This document shows, piece by piece, positions 14,590-23,443 of a DNA stretch of 45,145 nt. The stretch covers positions 1-45,145 of the forward strand of contig DAOUCV010000089.1 in the NCBI GenBank assembly GCA_034432095.1, written 5' to 3'. Every line of letters starts with the position of its first letter. Within the stretch, counting starts at the first letter, position 1. The notes beneath the pieces are model-generated. The model had not been told where the DNA came from and searched no databases. It saw nothing but the letters and a program-made list of their open reading frames with translations. The translations under genes and the position numbers were made by a program. Source of the stretch: DAOUCV01 sp034432095 (lineage in GTDB: Bacteria > Chloroflexota > Dehalococcoidia > Dehalococcoidales > UBA2162).

Positions 14590-14961
14590 TTGCTGGCTCA
14601 GTATGGTTATATTGGTTTGTTCGTCGTCTTTACTGTCTTTTTTGCCTCCCTATTAGTTAGCCTCCCCATCATACTCAGATTTCTCAAAATTGTCCCCCAC
14701 CACCCCAACCCTATCAAGGATGCTACCTTCGAGTGCGGAATGGAGACCATAGGCAAGACCTGGGTGCAATTTAATTTCCGCTTTTATTTTTACGCCCTCG
14801 TATTCTTAGCCCTTGATGTACTGGTTATTTTCCTGTACCCGTGGGCGGTTAACCTCAAGGAACTGGGCTATGCCGGTCTCATCGGAATATTTGTCCTGTT
14901 ATTCATTGTTGTTGTTGGCTATCTCTATGCCTGGCGAAAGAAGGTTCTGGAATGGAAGTAG
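14590..14961 (+). CDS. nuoA: Complex I subunit NuoA
   Basis: NuoA is a small three-helix subunit at the junction of the peripheral and membrane arms. The TTG start follows GGGAGG at a seven-base spacing. Residues 43-50 carry DATFECG, the conserved loop cysteine motif (Cys49), and FRFYFYALVFLALDV follows. In most NuoA proteins the conserved acidic helix reads DVE, with both Asp and Glu kept. Here Asp76 is present but the Glu position is Leu78. It overlaps nuoB by 10 bases. It is the first of eleven nuo subunits in one transcript. Confidence 0.96.
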   Translation: MLAQYGYIGLFVVFTVFFASLLVSLPIILRFLKIVPHHPNPIKDATFECGMETIGKTWVQFNFRFYFYALVFLALDVLVIFLYPWAVNLKELGYAGLIGIFVLLFIVVVGYLYAWRKKVLEWK

Positions 14962-15554
14962 ACAGAGCTAGGGAATATATCTATGCTGATACAGAGCTTG
15001 ACCGGGATGAGGGTCAGGTTATTGAAAAGCTGAAGGCGAACAGCCAAGAAGCAATCCCCGACCCTGACCGGTGGCTGGAAGAAGGACTGGAACAGAACAT
15101 CCTGCTGACCACAGTAGACTGGGTACTCAACTGGGCGCGGCGTTCCTCACTGTGGGTAACGTTATGCTTCCCGGCTTGCTGTGCCTTTGAGTTTATTGCC
15201 GCTATGGGTCCTCGTTTTGATATCTCACGTTTTGGCATGGAAATCCTGCGCGCCTCACCCCGCCAGGCAGACTTGATGATTACCGCCGGAACACTGACCT
15301 GGAAGATGGCGCCTAATATAAGGCGGATCTACAACCAGATGGCTGAGCCGAAATGGGTGATAGCTATGGGGGCTTGTGCTATCAGTGGTGGTATCTTCCG
15401 TTCGTCCTATAACGTTGTCCCGGGGTATAACCATATAATCCCGGTTGATGTCTACGTACCCGGCTGCCCGCCCCGCCCGGAAGGCTTGATTTACGGCATC
15501 CAGATGCTGCAGAAAAAGATAGCTAAAAGAAAGAACCTGGTACAGAAAGGTTAA
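14952..15554 (+). CDS. nuoB: Complex I subunit NuoB (cluster N2)
   Basis: NuoB holds the terminal 4Fe-4S cluster N2 that passes electrons to quinone or another acceptor. The 200-residue protein has the adjacent cysteine pair Cys76-Cys77 (PACCAFE), Cys142 in AMGACAISGG and Cys172 in YVPGCPPRPE, the complete N2 ligand set, plus RASPRQADLMI. About 45 residues at the N-terminus are poorly conserved and acidic. The start overlaps nuoA. Confidence 0.97.
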   Translation: MEVDRAREYIYADTELDRDEGQVIEKLKANSQEAIPDPDRWLEEGLEQNILLTTVDWVLNWARRSSLWVTLCFPACCAFEFIAAMGPRFDISRFGMEILRASPRQADLMITAGTLTWKMAPNIRRIYNQMAEPKWVIAMGACAISGGIFRSSYNVVPGYNHIIPVDVYVPGCPPRPEGLIYGIQMLQKKIAKRKNLVQKG

Positions 15555-15560
15555 GAAGGG

Positions 15561-16001
15561 ATGACTCTCGCTCTTTCCGGCAAAGAAGTAGCGGCTAAAC
15601 TGGAACAAAAATTTGCGGACAGTATTATCGAAGTAAATAAAGACAGCCTTCTGGTCAAGAGCGAATCTTTGCTCGAATTAATCTCGTTTCTCAAAACCTC
15701 GCCTGAGTTTAGATTCGATTTCCTTAACACTATTACTGCGGTTGATTATCTTGAATACTTTGAGGTGGTCTATCACCTGACATCGATGGAGCATAACCAC
15801 AGTCTGGTAATAAAGACCCGCTATTATGGTCGGGAGAATCCCGCCGTCCCCTCAATAGTCAGTCTTTATGAGGGAGCTAACGTTCAGGAGCGGGAAATCT
15901 ACGACCTGATGGGTATTAGATTTGAAAACCACCCTAATATGAAACGCCTTTTCCTGTGGGAGGGCTTCCAGGGGCACCCGTTGCGTAAGGATTACTTGTA
16001 A
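15561..16001 (+). CDS. nuoC: Complex I subunit NuoC
   Basis: The 146-residue subunit of the peripheral arm is a separate gene and not fused to NuoD. The C-terminal signature EREIYDLMGIRFENHPN, followed by RLFLWEGFQGHPLRKDYL, identifies it. The stop codon overlaps the nuoD start (TAATG). It is shorter than most NuoC proteins but keeps the core. Confidence 0.95.
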   Translation: MTLALSGKEVAAKLEQKFADSIIEVNKDSLLVKSESLLELISFLKTSPEFRFDFLNTITAVDYLEYFEVVYHLTSMEHNHSLVIKTRYYGRENPAVPSIVSLYEGANVQEREIYDLMGIRFENHPNMKRLFLWEGFQGHPLRKDYL

Positions 16002-17104
16002 TGGCAATTAAAACTGAACCTTTTGTTCTCAATTTGGGACCGGTGCATCCAAGTACCCACGGAGTGTACCGGATGAGGGTAACCCTTGACGGCGAAGTCG
16101 TGGTTGATATAGAGCCGGTGGTTGGCTACCTGCACCGTGGCATAGAGAAGCTGGCTGAGGAACGAACCTACACCGGGGTTATTCCACTGACCGACCGTCT
16201 GGACTATATATCCTCGATGAGCAATAACCTGGCATATGTCCTGGCGGTAGAAAAGCTGGCCGGGATAAAGGTCCCGGAGCGAGCCGAATACCTGAGGGTT
16301 ATCATGGCTGAGCTCCAGCGCATCTGTAACCACCTGATAGCCGTCGGTTCCTTCTTCAATGACTGTGGTGCTTACTTTACTCCTTTCCTGCATATGTACC
16401 GGGAAAGAGAAAAGATTATCGACCTTTTTGAGATGGTCTGCGGACAGCGACTCACCTACAACTACATGCGGATTGGCGGTGTCAGCCAGGACATTCCCGA
16501 GGAATTTTTGCCAGCTTTGGAAAAGCTCTTAGAACAAATTCACCGCTCAGTTGACGAGTTTGACCTCTTTCTCAAGGAGAATGAGATATTGCTGGCACGC
16601 TCCAGGGGGGTCGGCATTCTAACCAAAGAAAAGGCGATAAACTGTTCCATCACCGGTCCGGTGCTCCGTGCCAGCGGGGTTGGGTGGGACTTGCGCAAGG
16701 CAGACCCTTACTCCGTTTACGACCGCTTTGAGTTTGACATCCCCACTGGTAGTGCCGGTGACTGTTACGACCGCTACCGGGTAAGAATCGAGGAAATGCG
16801 GCAGAGCCTGCGCATCATTGAGCAGGCGGTAAAACAGCTACCATCCGGGCCGGTCAAGGCTGAGGTACCCCACCTGGTCCGCCCCCCGGCGGGAGACGCC
16901 TACGCACACATCGAATCTCCCAAGGGTGAACTCGCCGTTTACCTGGTGTCGGATAACTCCATCGCCCCCTACCGCTGCCATATCCGTCCCACCAGCCTGT
17001 TAAACCTGTCGGCGCTGCGTGACATGGTAATCGGGTGGAAGATAGCTGACCTGATAATCATTTTCGGAAGCATTGATATCTGTCTGGGTGAGGTTGATAG
17101 ATAG
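16001..17104 (+). CDS. nuoD: Complex I subunit NuoD (49-kDa homologue)
   Basis: NuoD forms the acceptor-binding cavity next to cluster N2 and is descended from the large subunit of group 4 NiFe hydrogenases. The 367-residue protein starts with NLGPVHPSTHGVYRM (quinone-site His loop) and contains LTDRLDYISSMSNN, which includes the conserved Tyr. The hydrogenase NiFe-binding cysteine pairs are absent, so it is a true NuoD and not a hydrogenase subunit. The C-terminus ends GSIDICLGEVDR. It shares one base with the nuoH GTG. Confidence 0.97.
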   Translation: MAIKTEPFVLNLGPVHPSTHGVYRMRVTLDGEVVVDIEPVVGYLHRGIEKLAEERTYTGVIPLTDRLDYISSMSNNLAYVLAVEKLAGIKVPERAEYLRVIMAELQRICNHLIAVGSFFNDCGAYFTPFLHMYREREKIIDLFEMVCGQRLTYNYMRIGGVSQDIPEEFLPALEKLLEQIHRSVDEFDLFLKENEILLARSRGVGILTKEKAINCSITGPVLRASGVGWDLRKADPYSVYDRFEFDIPTGSAGDCYDRYRVRIEEMRQSLRIIEQAVKQLPSGPVKAEVPHLVRPPAGDAYAHIESPKGELAVYLVSDNSIAPYRCHIRPTSLLNLSALRDMVIGWKIADLIIIFGSIDICLGEVDR

Positions 17105-18228
17105 TGGCTATTGCTAATTCTGGCCTAATTAACTTGGGTAACCCGCAAACGCTGCCGCCAGACTGGCCGGGCGGGTTCTGGTGGCATTGGGTACTCTTCA
17201 CCATTGTGATTATCGCCGTTGTGATAGTTATGGTCATGGCGTTTATCTATATGGCGCGCCGACAGATAGGACGGATGCAATCGCGCGTCGGGCCCAATCG
17301 TACCGGACCCTTCGGATTAATCCAGCCAATAGCTGACGTACTGAAGGTACTGCTCAAAGAGGGTATTGAGCCAGCCAATGTTGATAAGCCAGTCTACTGG
17401 CTGGCGCCGATTGTTGCCCTTGTGCCGGTATTTGTCATTTTTGCGGTGGTGCCATTTACCGATGGAGGGATGCTGGCTGACCTGAATATTGGCATCCTCT
17501 ATGTAGTGGCTATCAGTTCAATATCAACGGTAGGAATATTTATGGCCGGGTGGGGCTCAAGTAACAAGTTCTCCCTCATCAGCGCCATGCGCGTTGTTGC
17601 CGCCGTGGTAAGCTATGAGATACCGGTAGTGTTATCAATCGCTGGCGTGCTATTGCTGGTCGGTTCGCTATCTATGAACGATATAGTACTGGCTCAACAG
17701 GACACCCCTTTTATTCTGTTGCAACCTCTGGGCTTCATCATCTTCTTCATTGCTGGCCTTGCCGAGATCAGCCGCAGTCCCTTTGACCTTTTGGAAGCGG
17801 ACTCGGAGATTGTGGCTGGTTTTCACACTGAATATTCCGGCATAAAATTTGCCTTATTCTATCTGGTAGAATACGGCGAAGCCTTTCTTCTATCATGCTT
17901 GATTACCACTCTCTACCTCGGTGGCTGGAGAGGACCGGCATTGCCTGAATGGCTCTGGTTCATCGTTAAGGCAGTCCTGGTATGGTTTGTTATGGTCTGG
18001 CTGTGGGCGACGTTGCCTCGGGTTAGAATAGACCAGTTAATGGCGCTTGCTTGGAAATTCCTCCTCCCCCTAGCCCTAATTAACCTGCTTATCACCGCCC
18101 TACAGGTATTAGCCTTGCCCGAGGGTTCACTATGGATAATGATACCCATTAACTTTGCCCTAACAGCAGTACTGATACTCGTTTGGTCTAAACTCTTTAA
18201 ATTAGGATGGGGTAGAGTTGAAGTTTGA
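17104..18228 (+). CDS. nuoH: Complex I subunit NuoH
   Basis: NuoH is the eight-helix membrane subunit linking the acceptor site to the proton pumps. The 374-residue protein has RVGPNRTGPFGLIQPIADVL near 61 and the family hallmark SPFDLLEADSEIVAGFHTEY near 229. Its GTG start overlaps the nuoD stop by a single base. The C-terminus overlaps nuoI by 11 bases. Confidence 0.97.
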   Translation: MAIANSGLINLGNPQTLPPDWPGGFWWHWVLFTIVIIAVVIVMVMAFIYMARRQIGRMQSRVGPNRTGPFGLIQPIADVLKVLLKEGIEPANVDKPVYWLAPIVALVPVFVIFAVVPFTDGGMLADLNIGILYVVAISSISTVGIFMAGWGSSNKFSLISAMRVVAAVVSYEIPVVLSIAGVLLLVGSLSMNDIVLAQQDTPFILLQPLGFIIFFIAGLAEISRSPFDLLEADSEIVAGFHTEYSGIKFALFYLVEYGEAFLLSCLITTLYLGGWRGPALPEWLWFIVKAVLVWFVMVWLWATLPRVRIDQLMALAWKFLLPLALINLLITALQVLALPEGSLWIMIPINFALTAVLILVWSKLFKLGWGRVEV

Positions 18229-18727
18229 ACGGTATGGACTCGGCATCGGTAAGGGTCTGACGGTAACCCTAAAGCACCTATTCCGGCACCCGACAGTATC
18301 GCAGTATCCGGAGCAGAGACTGCATACCTCTCGCCGAATTCGGGGTAATGAGCTTGTCTGGGACCGGCAAAAGTGCACCGGTTGCGCCACCTGCGCCAAG
18401 ACCTGCCCTCAGGGTGCTATTGAGATTATTACCTCGACTGACCTGGTAGAGAACAAATACGTAGTTGAGAAGTACCAGGTAGATTTCGGTTACTGCATTC
18501 AGTGTGGCTTATGCGTTGAGGTTTGTCCCTATGGAGCACTATTTATGGGTTACGCTTATGAACGGGCACAATACCGGCGCAGTGAGCTGGTGGAGAATAA
18601 AGAGGACATGATGCTGGAATCAGGTAAAAAGCAACCCAGCGGCTATTTCTACCCTGAAATTGCCGCCAAATTACCCCGGCAGACATTACTTGTGGAGAAG
18701 ATTACGGAGGAAGCGCCATGGGAGTAG
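18218..18727 (+). CDS. nuoI: Complex I subunit NuoI (2x 4Fe-4S)
   Basis: NuoI carries clusters N6a and N6b. Two canonical motifs are present: CTGCATCAKTCP with Cys53, 56, 59 and 63, and CIQCGLCVEVCP with Cys93, 96, 99 and 103. The protein has 169 residues and starts at TTG. In this NuoEFG-less complex, NuoI is the likely docking surface for an unknown electron donor such as ferredoxin. That role is an inference from the missing subunits. Confidence 0.96.
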   Translation: MKFERYGLGIGKGLTVTLKHLFRHPTVSQYPEQRLHTSRRIRGNELVWDRQKCTGCATCAKTCPQGAIEIITSTDLVENKYVVEKYQVDFGYCIQCGLCVEVCPYGALFMGYAYERAQYRRSELVENKEDMMLESGKKQPSGYFYPEIAAKLPRQTLLVEKITEEAPWE

Positions 18728-19206
18728 GTGTTGCCTTCTGGATATTGGCTATCGTTGGTATAGCCGCTGCCCTGGGCGTGGTTTGGCTGCGAAATGTTTT
18801 TCGCTCAGCCCTAGCCTTGATGCTATGTCTCCTGACTGTCGCTGGAGTCTATATCACTCTTAGTGCCGACTTCCTGGCCGCAGTTCAGGTGCTAATCTAT
18901 GTTGGCGGCATATCAATACTAATTATCCTGGCTATCATGCTAACCAGAGAGGTACCGCGTGGCAGCCCGTTTAATAGATTGCGGATTCCGGCTTTCATTG
19001 TGGCAGCTATCTTCCTGGGGGTGGCGGTTTTTACCCTGGTCAATACCCACTGGCAGGTGTCTACAGCACCCCCACTTGAGCCGACCACCTCAGCCCTGGC
19101 AGGTAAGCTTCTGGGTGAAGGGGGCTTTATTCTAGCCGTAGAGATTGCCGCTGCCCTTCTGTTAGCCGCTATCCTGGGGGCTATTGTCCTGGTGAGGGAG
19201 AAATAA
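18718..19206 (+). CDS. nuoJ: Complex I subunit NuoJ
   Basis: The 162-residue, five-helix membrane subunit has the segment FLAAVQVLIYVGGISILIIL near residue 54, the characteristic pi-bulge helix of NuoJ. It overlaps nuoI by 10 bases. The distance to nuoK is unusually large (143 bp), because a repeat copy has inserted between them. Confidence 0.94.
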   Translation: MGVGVAFWILAIVGIAAALGVVWLRNVFRSALALMLCLLTVAGVYITLSADFLAAVQVLIYVGGISILIILAIMLTREVPRGSPFNRLRIPAFIVAAIFLGVAVFTLVNTHWQVSTAPPLEPTTSALAGKLLGEGGFILAVEIAAALLLAAILGAIVLVREK

Positions 19207-19249
19207 TATAAAGGAGAATCAGAGAGAGGCGAAGCCCACGTAAAAACAG

Positions 19250-19336
19250 GGCGTTAAAGAGAGGCAACGCCCCTCTTCAGAAAAATCACTCCCCCTTCCC
19301 CTTAAAAAGGGGAAGGGGATTAAGGGGATAGGGTTA
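19250..19336 (-). repeat. Modular palindromic repeat, copy 7 (C, B, head; inverted)
   Basis: On the minus strand: head TAACCCTATCCCC, module B at 19291-19318 (CCCCTTCCCC...GGGGAAGGGGG) and module C at 19257-19277 (imperfect AAGAG...CTCTT). It lies inside the nuo operon between nuoJ and nuoK, so it must not stop transcription completely. Confidence 0.85.
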
Positions 19337-19349
19337 TAGAAACCAGAGG

Positions 19350-19673
19350 ATGAGGATGATAACTAATATTGGTCTGGAGCATTACTTAATACTGTCAGCT
19401 ATCCTGTTTTCTATCGGACTATATGGGGCACTGACCAAGCGCAACGCCATAGTTATCCTGATGTCCATTGAAATTATGCTCAATGCGGTAAATATCGCCA
19501 TGGTTGCTTTTTCGCGCTTTATAGTGCCAACACTTTTGACCGGGCAGATTTTCGCTATTTTCATTATGGTTGTTGCCGCCGCCGAAGCCGCCGTCGGCTT
19601 AGCTATAATAATATCTATCTACCGCAGCCGTGACACTATTGAGAGTACCAAGATTGATTTGATGAAATGGTAA
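19350..19673 (+). CDS. nuoK: Complex I subunit NuoK
   Basis: The 107-residue, three-helix subunit is related to MnhC. It contains LMSIEIMLNAVNIA near 37 and AAAEAAVGLAIIISIYR near 75; the two membrane glutamates (in SIEIML and AAEAA) needed for proton transfer are present. The stop TAA is the first part of the following repeat head (TAACC). Confidence 0.95.
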   Translation: MRMITNIGLEHYLILSAILFSIGLYGALTKRNAIVILMSIEIMLNAVNIAMVAFSRFIVPTLLTGQIFAIFIMVVAAAEAAVGLAIIISIYRSRDTIESTKIDLMKW

Positions 19674-19760
19674 CCTATCCCCCTCTCCTTTGAAAGAGAG
19701 GGGGATAAAGGGGGTTCCCAGAAAAATCTTAGATTTTTCTGGGTGCATTAAGGAGAGAGG
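19671..19760 (-). repeat. Modular palindromic repeat, copy 8 (B and A; inverted)
   Basis: Module B at 19679-19704 (CCCCCTCTCCTTTG...AGAGAGGGGG type) and a perfect module A at 19717-19743. It lies between nuoK and the DUF2007-like gene, the second copy inside the nuo operon. There is no module C. Confidence 0.88.
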
Positions 19761-19778
19761 TAGACAAAAGGACAGGCG

Positions 19779-19973
19779 ATGTGGACAGAGATTAAAAAAG
19801 CGAAAAATCTGATGATAGCGGAGATGTGGAAGGAACTCTTCGAGGGCGAAGGGATTCCCACCCGGATATTGCCGGCTTCTGGTGAGCCGATGGGGCAGGA
19901 ACTGGCCACCTACCGCGTTCTGGTGCCCAAAGACAAGGAACACGTGATTAGAGAGGTATTGAGGAAGCTATAA
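19779..19973 (+). CDS. DUF2007-like small protein inside the nuo operon
   Basis: The 64-residue soluble protein starts MWTEIKKAKNLMIAEMWKEL and continues FEGEGIPTRILPASGEPM; it ends LVPKDKEHVIREVLRKL. The pattern (a helix, a strand IPTRILP, then a V-PKDKEH-ARE-type C-terminal helix) matches the DUF2007 family of putative signal-transducing or ligand-binding ferredoxin-fold domains. It overlaps the nuoL start codon, so it is cotranslated with the nuo genes. DUF2007 is not a complex I subunit, so its role here is unknown. A small assembly or regulatory role is possible. Confidence 0.75.
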   Translation: MWTEIKKAKNLMIAEMWKELFEGEGIPTRILPASGEPMGQELATYRVLVPKDKEHVIREVLRKL

Positions 19974-21922
19974 TGCCAAGCGAGTTAATCTGGCTAATCT
20001 TTCTACTGCCGGTTTTCTCTTTTATAATTATCTCCTTTTTCATCCGACCCTTCGTCAGGAAGGAATCGAAAGTAGCCGGTTATCTCACCATTACCGCCAT
20101 TGGCGTTTCACTAGTCCTGTCTATCTGGACACTCTCCGCCGTGATGAGAGAACCCGGCCATGAGCTGATAGTACCGGATATTAACTGGCTAGCCGTTGGC
20201 GACCTCAGTATCCACCTAGGAGTGATGGTGGATGCACTGACCGCGGTAATGCTGGTGGTAGTTACCGTGGTCAGCCTGATGGTGCAGGTCTATTCCCAGG
20301 GCTATATGCACGGAGACCCGGGCTATCACCGTTACTACGCCTGGATGTCACTATTTACGGCTTCAATGCTGGGCGTGGTGATGGCAGACAGCCTGCTCCT
20401 GATATTCGTCTTCTGGGAGCTGGTCGGCTTATGTTCTTACCTGCTTATCGGCTTCTGGTTCCATCGTCCATCAGCCGCCAACGCCGCCAAAAAGGCTTTT
20501 ATTGTTACCCGCCTTGGTGACTTTGGTTTCCTAGCCGCTATCCTGCTTTTATTCACCCGCACCGGCACCTTTGATATTGCCGAACTCCACGAACTGGCGG
20601 CAACCGGGGTTCTGGCCGGTACCGCCCTGACCTGGGCAGCCATCGGCATCTTTTCCGGCGCAATAGGCAAGTCAGCCCAGTTCCCGCTCCACGTCTGGCT
20701 GCCCGATGCTATGGAAGGTCCCACCCCGGTCAGCGCTCTAATCCATGCCGCTACCATGGTCGCCGCGGGCGTCTTCCTGGTCGCTCGCACCCTGCCCATC
20801 TTCGTCCACTCAATAGAGGCAGTAACCACGGTAGCCGCTATCGGCGGTTTTACCGCCATCTTTGCCGCCTCTATGGGCTTGGTGATGACTGATATCAAGC
20901 GGGTTATCGCCTATTCTACCATCAGCCAGCTTGGCTACATGATGCTGGGACTCGGAGCCGCCGCCATCGGCGTAGCTCACGGGGGCAATGTCACCATCGA
21001 GGTAGCTAAAGGCGCTGCCGCTATCGGCATATTCCACCTTTTTAACCATGCCTTCTTTAAAGCCTTGCTCTTCCTTGGGGCGGGTAGCGTCAACCATGCT
21101 ACCGGTACCTTTGATATACGCTTGATGGGTGGCTTACGCAAGGCGATGCCGTGGACATTTGCTACTTTTCTTACCGCCGCCCTGAGCTTGGCGGGTATCT
21201 GGCCACTCTCCGGGTTCTGGAGCAAGGACGAGATTCTGGCTATTGCCTGGGAGAACCAGCCAGTCCTGTTCTATCTGGCGATGATAACGGTATTTATGAC
21301 CGCTTTCTACATCTTTCGGGTGCTCTTTATTACCTTCGGTGGTGAGTATCGGGGAGGCAGTCCTGAAGCCCACGGAACCCACCCTCACGAATCCCCGCCG
21401 GTGATGATAGTGCCCATGGTCATTCTGGCTATTCTAGCCATCGGTTCTGGCTTCTGGAATGTCACCGGTTCTTTCAGTGCCTTTATGGGTCATGGCGAGA
21501 CACACAGCTTCATCGAAGGGCTCTTCGGCATTTTTGTACACTCGCCGTTGCCTCTGATTTCCCTCGTCGTGGCTGGCTTGGGTATCCTTCTAGCCTACGC
21601 TATGTATAGCCGAAAGTGGGTTTCAGCCGAGCGCATTGGCAGTATGTTCAAGCCGTTATATACCCTGTTTCTCCGGAAATACTGGTTTGACGAGCTATAC
21701 GAGAACCTTATCGTCAGAAAGGCCCTGCTTGGTGGTCTTTTTGCCGGTTTACAGCAAATTGATACCTATGGGGTGGATGGAGCAGTGAATGGAGTGGCTA
21801 ACGGAGCAATCGCCGGGGGCAGGGCTATCCGGCGTGCCCAGACCGGACAGCTACAACTCTACGGACTGGTTATTGGCATAGGTATTCTAGTAATTATTCT
21901 GGTACTTTATTTCTTTGGATAA
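19973..21922 (+). CDS. nuoL: Complex I subunit NuoL
   Basis: NuoL is the distal antiporter-like proton pump. The 649-residue protein has SAQFPLHVWLPDAMEGPTPV near 235, the HAATMVAAGVFLVAR segment, and FKALLFLGAGSVNHATGTFD near 363. The C-terminal 100 residues provide the final helices and the lateral helix that clamps the membrane arm. The ATG overlaps the preceding stop (TAATG). Confidence 0.97.
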   Translation: MPSELIWLIFLLPVFSFIIISFFIRPFVRKESKVAGYLTITAIGVSLVLSIWTLSAVMREPGHELIVPDINWLAVGDLSIHLGVMVDALTAVMLVVVTVVSLMVQVYSQGYMHGDPGYHRYYAWMSLFTASMLGVVMADSLLLIFVFWELVGLCSYLLIGFWFHRPSAANAAKKAFIVTRLGDFGFLAAILLLFTRTGTFDIAELHELAATGVLAGTALTWAAIGIFSGAIGKSAQFPLHVWLPDAMEGPTPVSALIHAATMVAAGVFLVARTLPIFVHSIEAVTTVAAIGGFTAIFAASMGLVMTDIKRVIAYSTISQLGYMMLGLGAAAIGVAHGGNVTIEVAKGAAAIGIFHLFNHAFFKALLFLGAGSVNHATGTFDIRLMGGLRKAMPWTFATFLTAALSLAGIWPLSGFWSKDEILAIAWENQPVLFYLAMITVFMTAFYIFRVLFITFGGEYRGGSPEAHGTHPHESPPVMIVPMVILAILAIGSGFWNVTGSFSAFMGHGETHSFIEGLFGIFVHSPLPLISLVVAGLGILLAYAMYSRKWVSAERIGSMFKPLYTLFLRKYWFDELYENLIVRKALLGGLFAGLQQIDTYGVDGAVNGVANGAIAGGRAIRRAQTGQLQLYGLVIGIGILVIILVLYFFG

Positions 21923-21947
21923 AGAATCTTTATAGGAGACAGTGTAG

Positions 21948-23429
21948 TTGGACTGTTACTATCTTTCAACCATAGTCTTTCTGCCGGTGATAGGAGCTAT
22001 CATCATTGCTCTCGCTTCTGGTGGACGAGATAGATTGGTTAAATACCTGGCCGCCGTTTTTACCTTTGTTCCGATGGTCTTAGCCATTATTCTCTTTGCC
22101 AGCTTCGATAGGTCAATCGGCGGATTTCAGTTTGAGGAAAAGGTCTCCTGGATTCCGGCGATCAACGCTCACTATCATCTAGGAGTTGACGGCTTGAGTA
22201 TGCCCCTGGTGGTGCTGACGGCTTTCCTTGGTTTTATGGTTGTCCTCATCTCCTGGAAGGAGCACCTCAGAGTGCGTGAGTACTTTGCCTGGCTCCTGCT
22301 CCTGGAAACGAGCATTCTGGGGGTATTCAGCTCCCTTGACCTCTTGCTGTTCTTCGTCTTCTGGGAGATAGAGGTCATCCCGATGTATTTCTTAATCTCT
22401 ATCTGGGGGGCGGGTAGAAAGGAATACTCAGCGATAAAGTATGTCATCTACACTCTTTTTGGCAGTGCCCTGATGCTCTCGGGTATTCTCAGCCTCTACT
22501 TCACCACTGGCAGTCTCAGCATGGTTGATTTAGCCCAGAAGGGACTGGCTATGGTGCAATCCATAATGCCAGCCGCATCTATCTTTTTCCTGCTGATTAT
22601 CGGCTTTGCCGTCAAGCTGCCCGTGGTACCCCTGCATACCTGGCTGCCCGACGCCCATACCGATGCTCCGACAGCCGGGAGCGTGATGCTGGCGGGAGCG
22701 CTGATTAAGATGGGTGGCTACGGGATGATTCGAGTCTGTGTGAGTATCTTCCCCCAGGTTGCCCGAGATTATGCTCCGCTGTTCCTCACCCTTGCCGTGA
22801 TTAGCGTGCTCTACGGAGCGGCAATAACCTTGAGGCAGACTGACCTCAAGAGGCTAATTGCCTATAGCAGCGTCAGCCACATGGGCTTGGTACTACTTGG
22901 CGTCTTTGCCCTGGGTCAGGTGAGCCTGACCGGAGCCGCCCTTCAGATGGTCAGCCACGGTCTCCTCACCGGGCTTTTGTTTGCCATGGCCGGTCTGACC
23001 ATGCACAATGTTGAAGAACGCGACCTTAGAAAGCTCGGCGGTCTGGCAAGGCAGATGCCCGTTATCGCAGTTGTCTTCTCGATAGCCGGTTTGGGTTCTC
23101 TCGGACTGCCGACCACCAGCGGCTTTGCCGCTGAGTTCATAACCTTCGCCGGCAGTTTTTCCAGCAGCGTGGTTAACGGCGTCCAGGTCTTTACCATCCT
23201 GGCGGTTATCGGTGTGGTTCTCGCCGCCGGCTATATCCTGTGGACTTTGCAACGGGTATTCTATGGTCCGGTATTGGAAAAATACGATGGCGTGAAGGAC
23301 GCCGATATTCTGGAACGGGTATATATGTTTGCCTTCGTGGCGTTAATTATGCTGGTCGGTATCTATCCGGCAATCCTGACCGATATTATCAAGCTTGGCA
23401 TTTCACCCATAACGGGCTTATTAGGATGA
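21948..23429 (+). CDS. nuoM: Complex I subunit NuoM
   Basis: The antiporter-like pump of 493 residues has FAVKLPVVPLHTWLPDAHTD near 222, EAP-type DAPTAGSVMLAGALIKMGGYG, and a conserved Glu in the WEIEVIPMYFLI helix near 139. The TTG start is 25 bases after nuoL and follows AGGAGA. The frame is uninterrupted. Confidence 0.96.
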   Translation: MDCYYLSTIVFLPVIGAIIIALASGGRDRLVKYLAAVFTFVPMVLAIILFASFDRSIGGFQFEEKVSWIPAINAHYHLGVDGLSMPLVVLTAFLGFMVVLISWKEHLRVREYFAWLLLLETSILGVFSSLDLLLFFVFWEIEVIPMYFLISIWGAGRKEYSAIKYVIYTLFGSALMLSGILSLYFTTGSLSMVDLAQKGLAMVQSIMPAASIFFLLIIGFAVKLPVVPLHTWLPDAHTDAPTAGSVMLAGALIKMGGYGMIRVCVSIFPQVARDYAPLFLTLAVISVLYGAAITLRQTDLKRLIAYSSVSHMGLVLLGVFALGQVSLTGAALQMVSHGLLTGLLFAMAGLTMHNVEERDLRKLGGLARQMPVIAVVFSIAGLGSLGLPTTSGFAAEFITFAGSFSSSVVNGVQVFTILAVIGVVLAAGYILWTLQRVFYGPVLEKYDGVKDADILERVYMFAFVALIMLVGIYPAILTDIIKLGISPITGLLG

Positions 23430-23443
23430 TAGAGGAGTAGATT

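Noticed and set aside
16001..17104. NuoD as a group 4 NiFe hydrogenase large subunit
   Set aside because: The N- and C-terminal CxxC nickel ligands are absent and the quinone-site HPSTHG and full Nuo neighbourhood are present.
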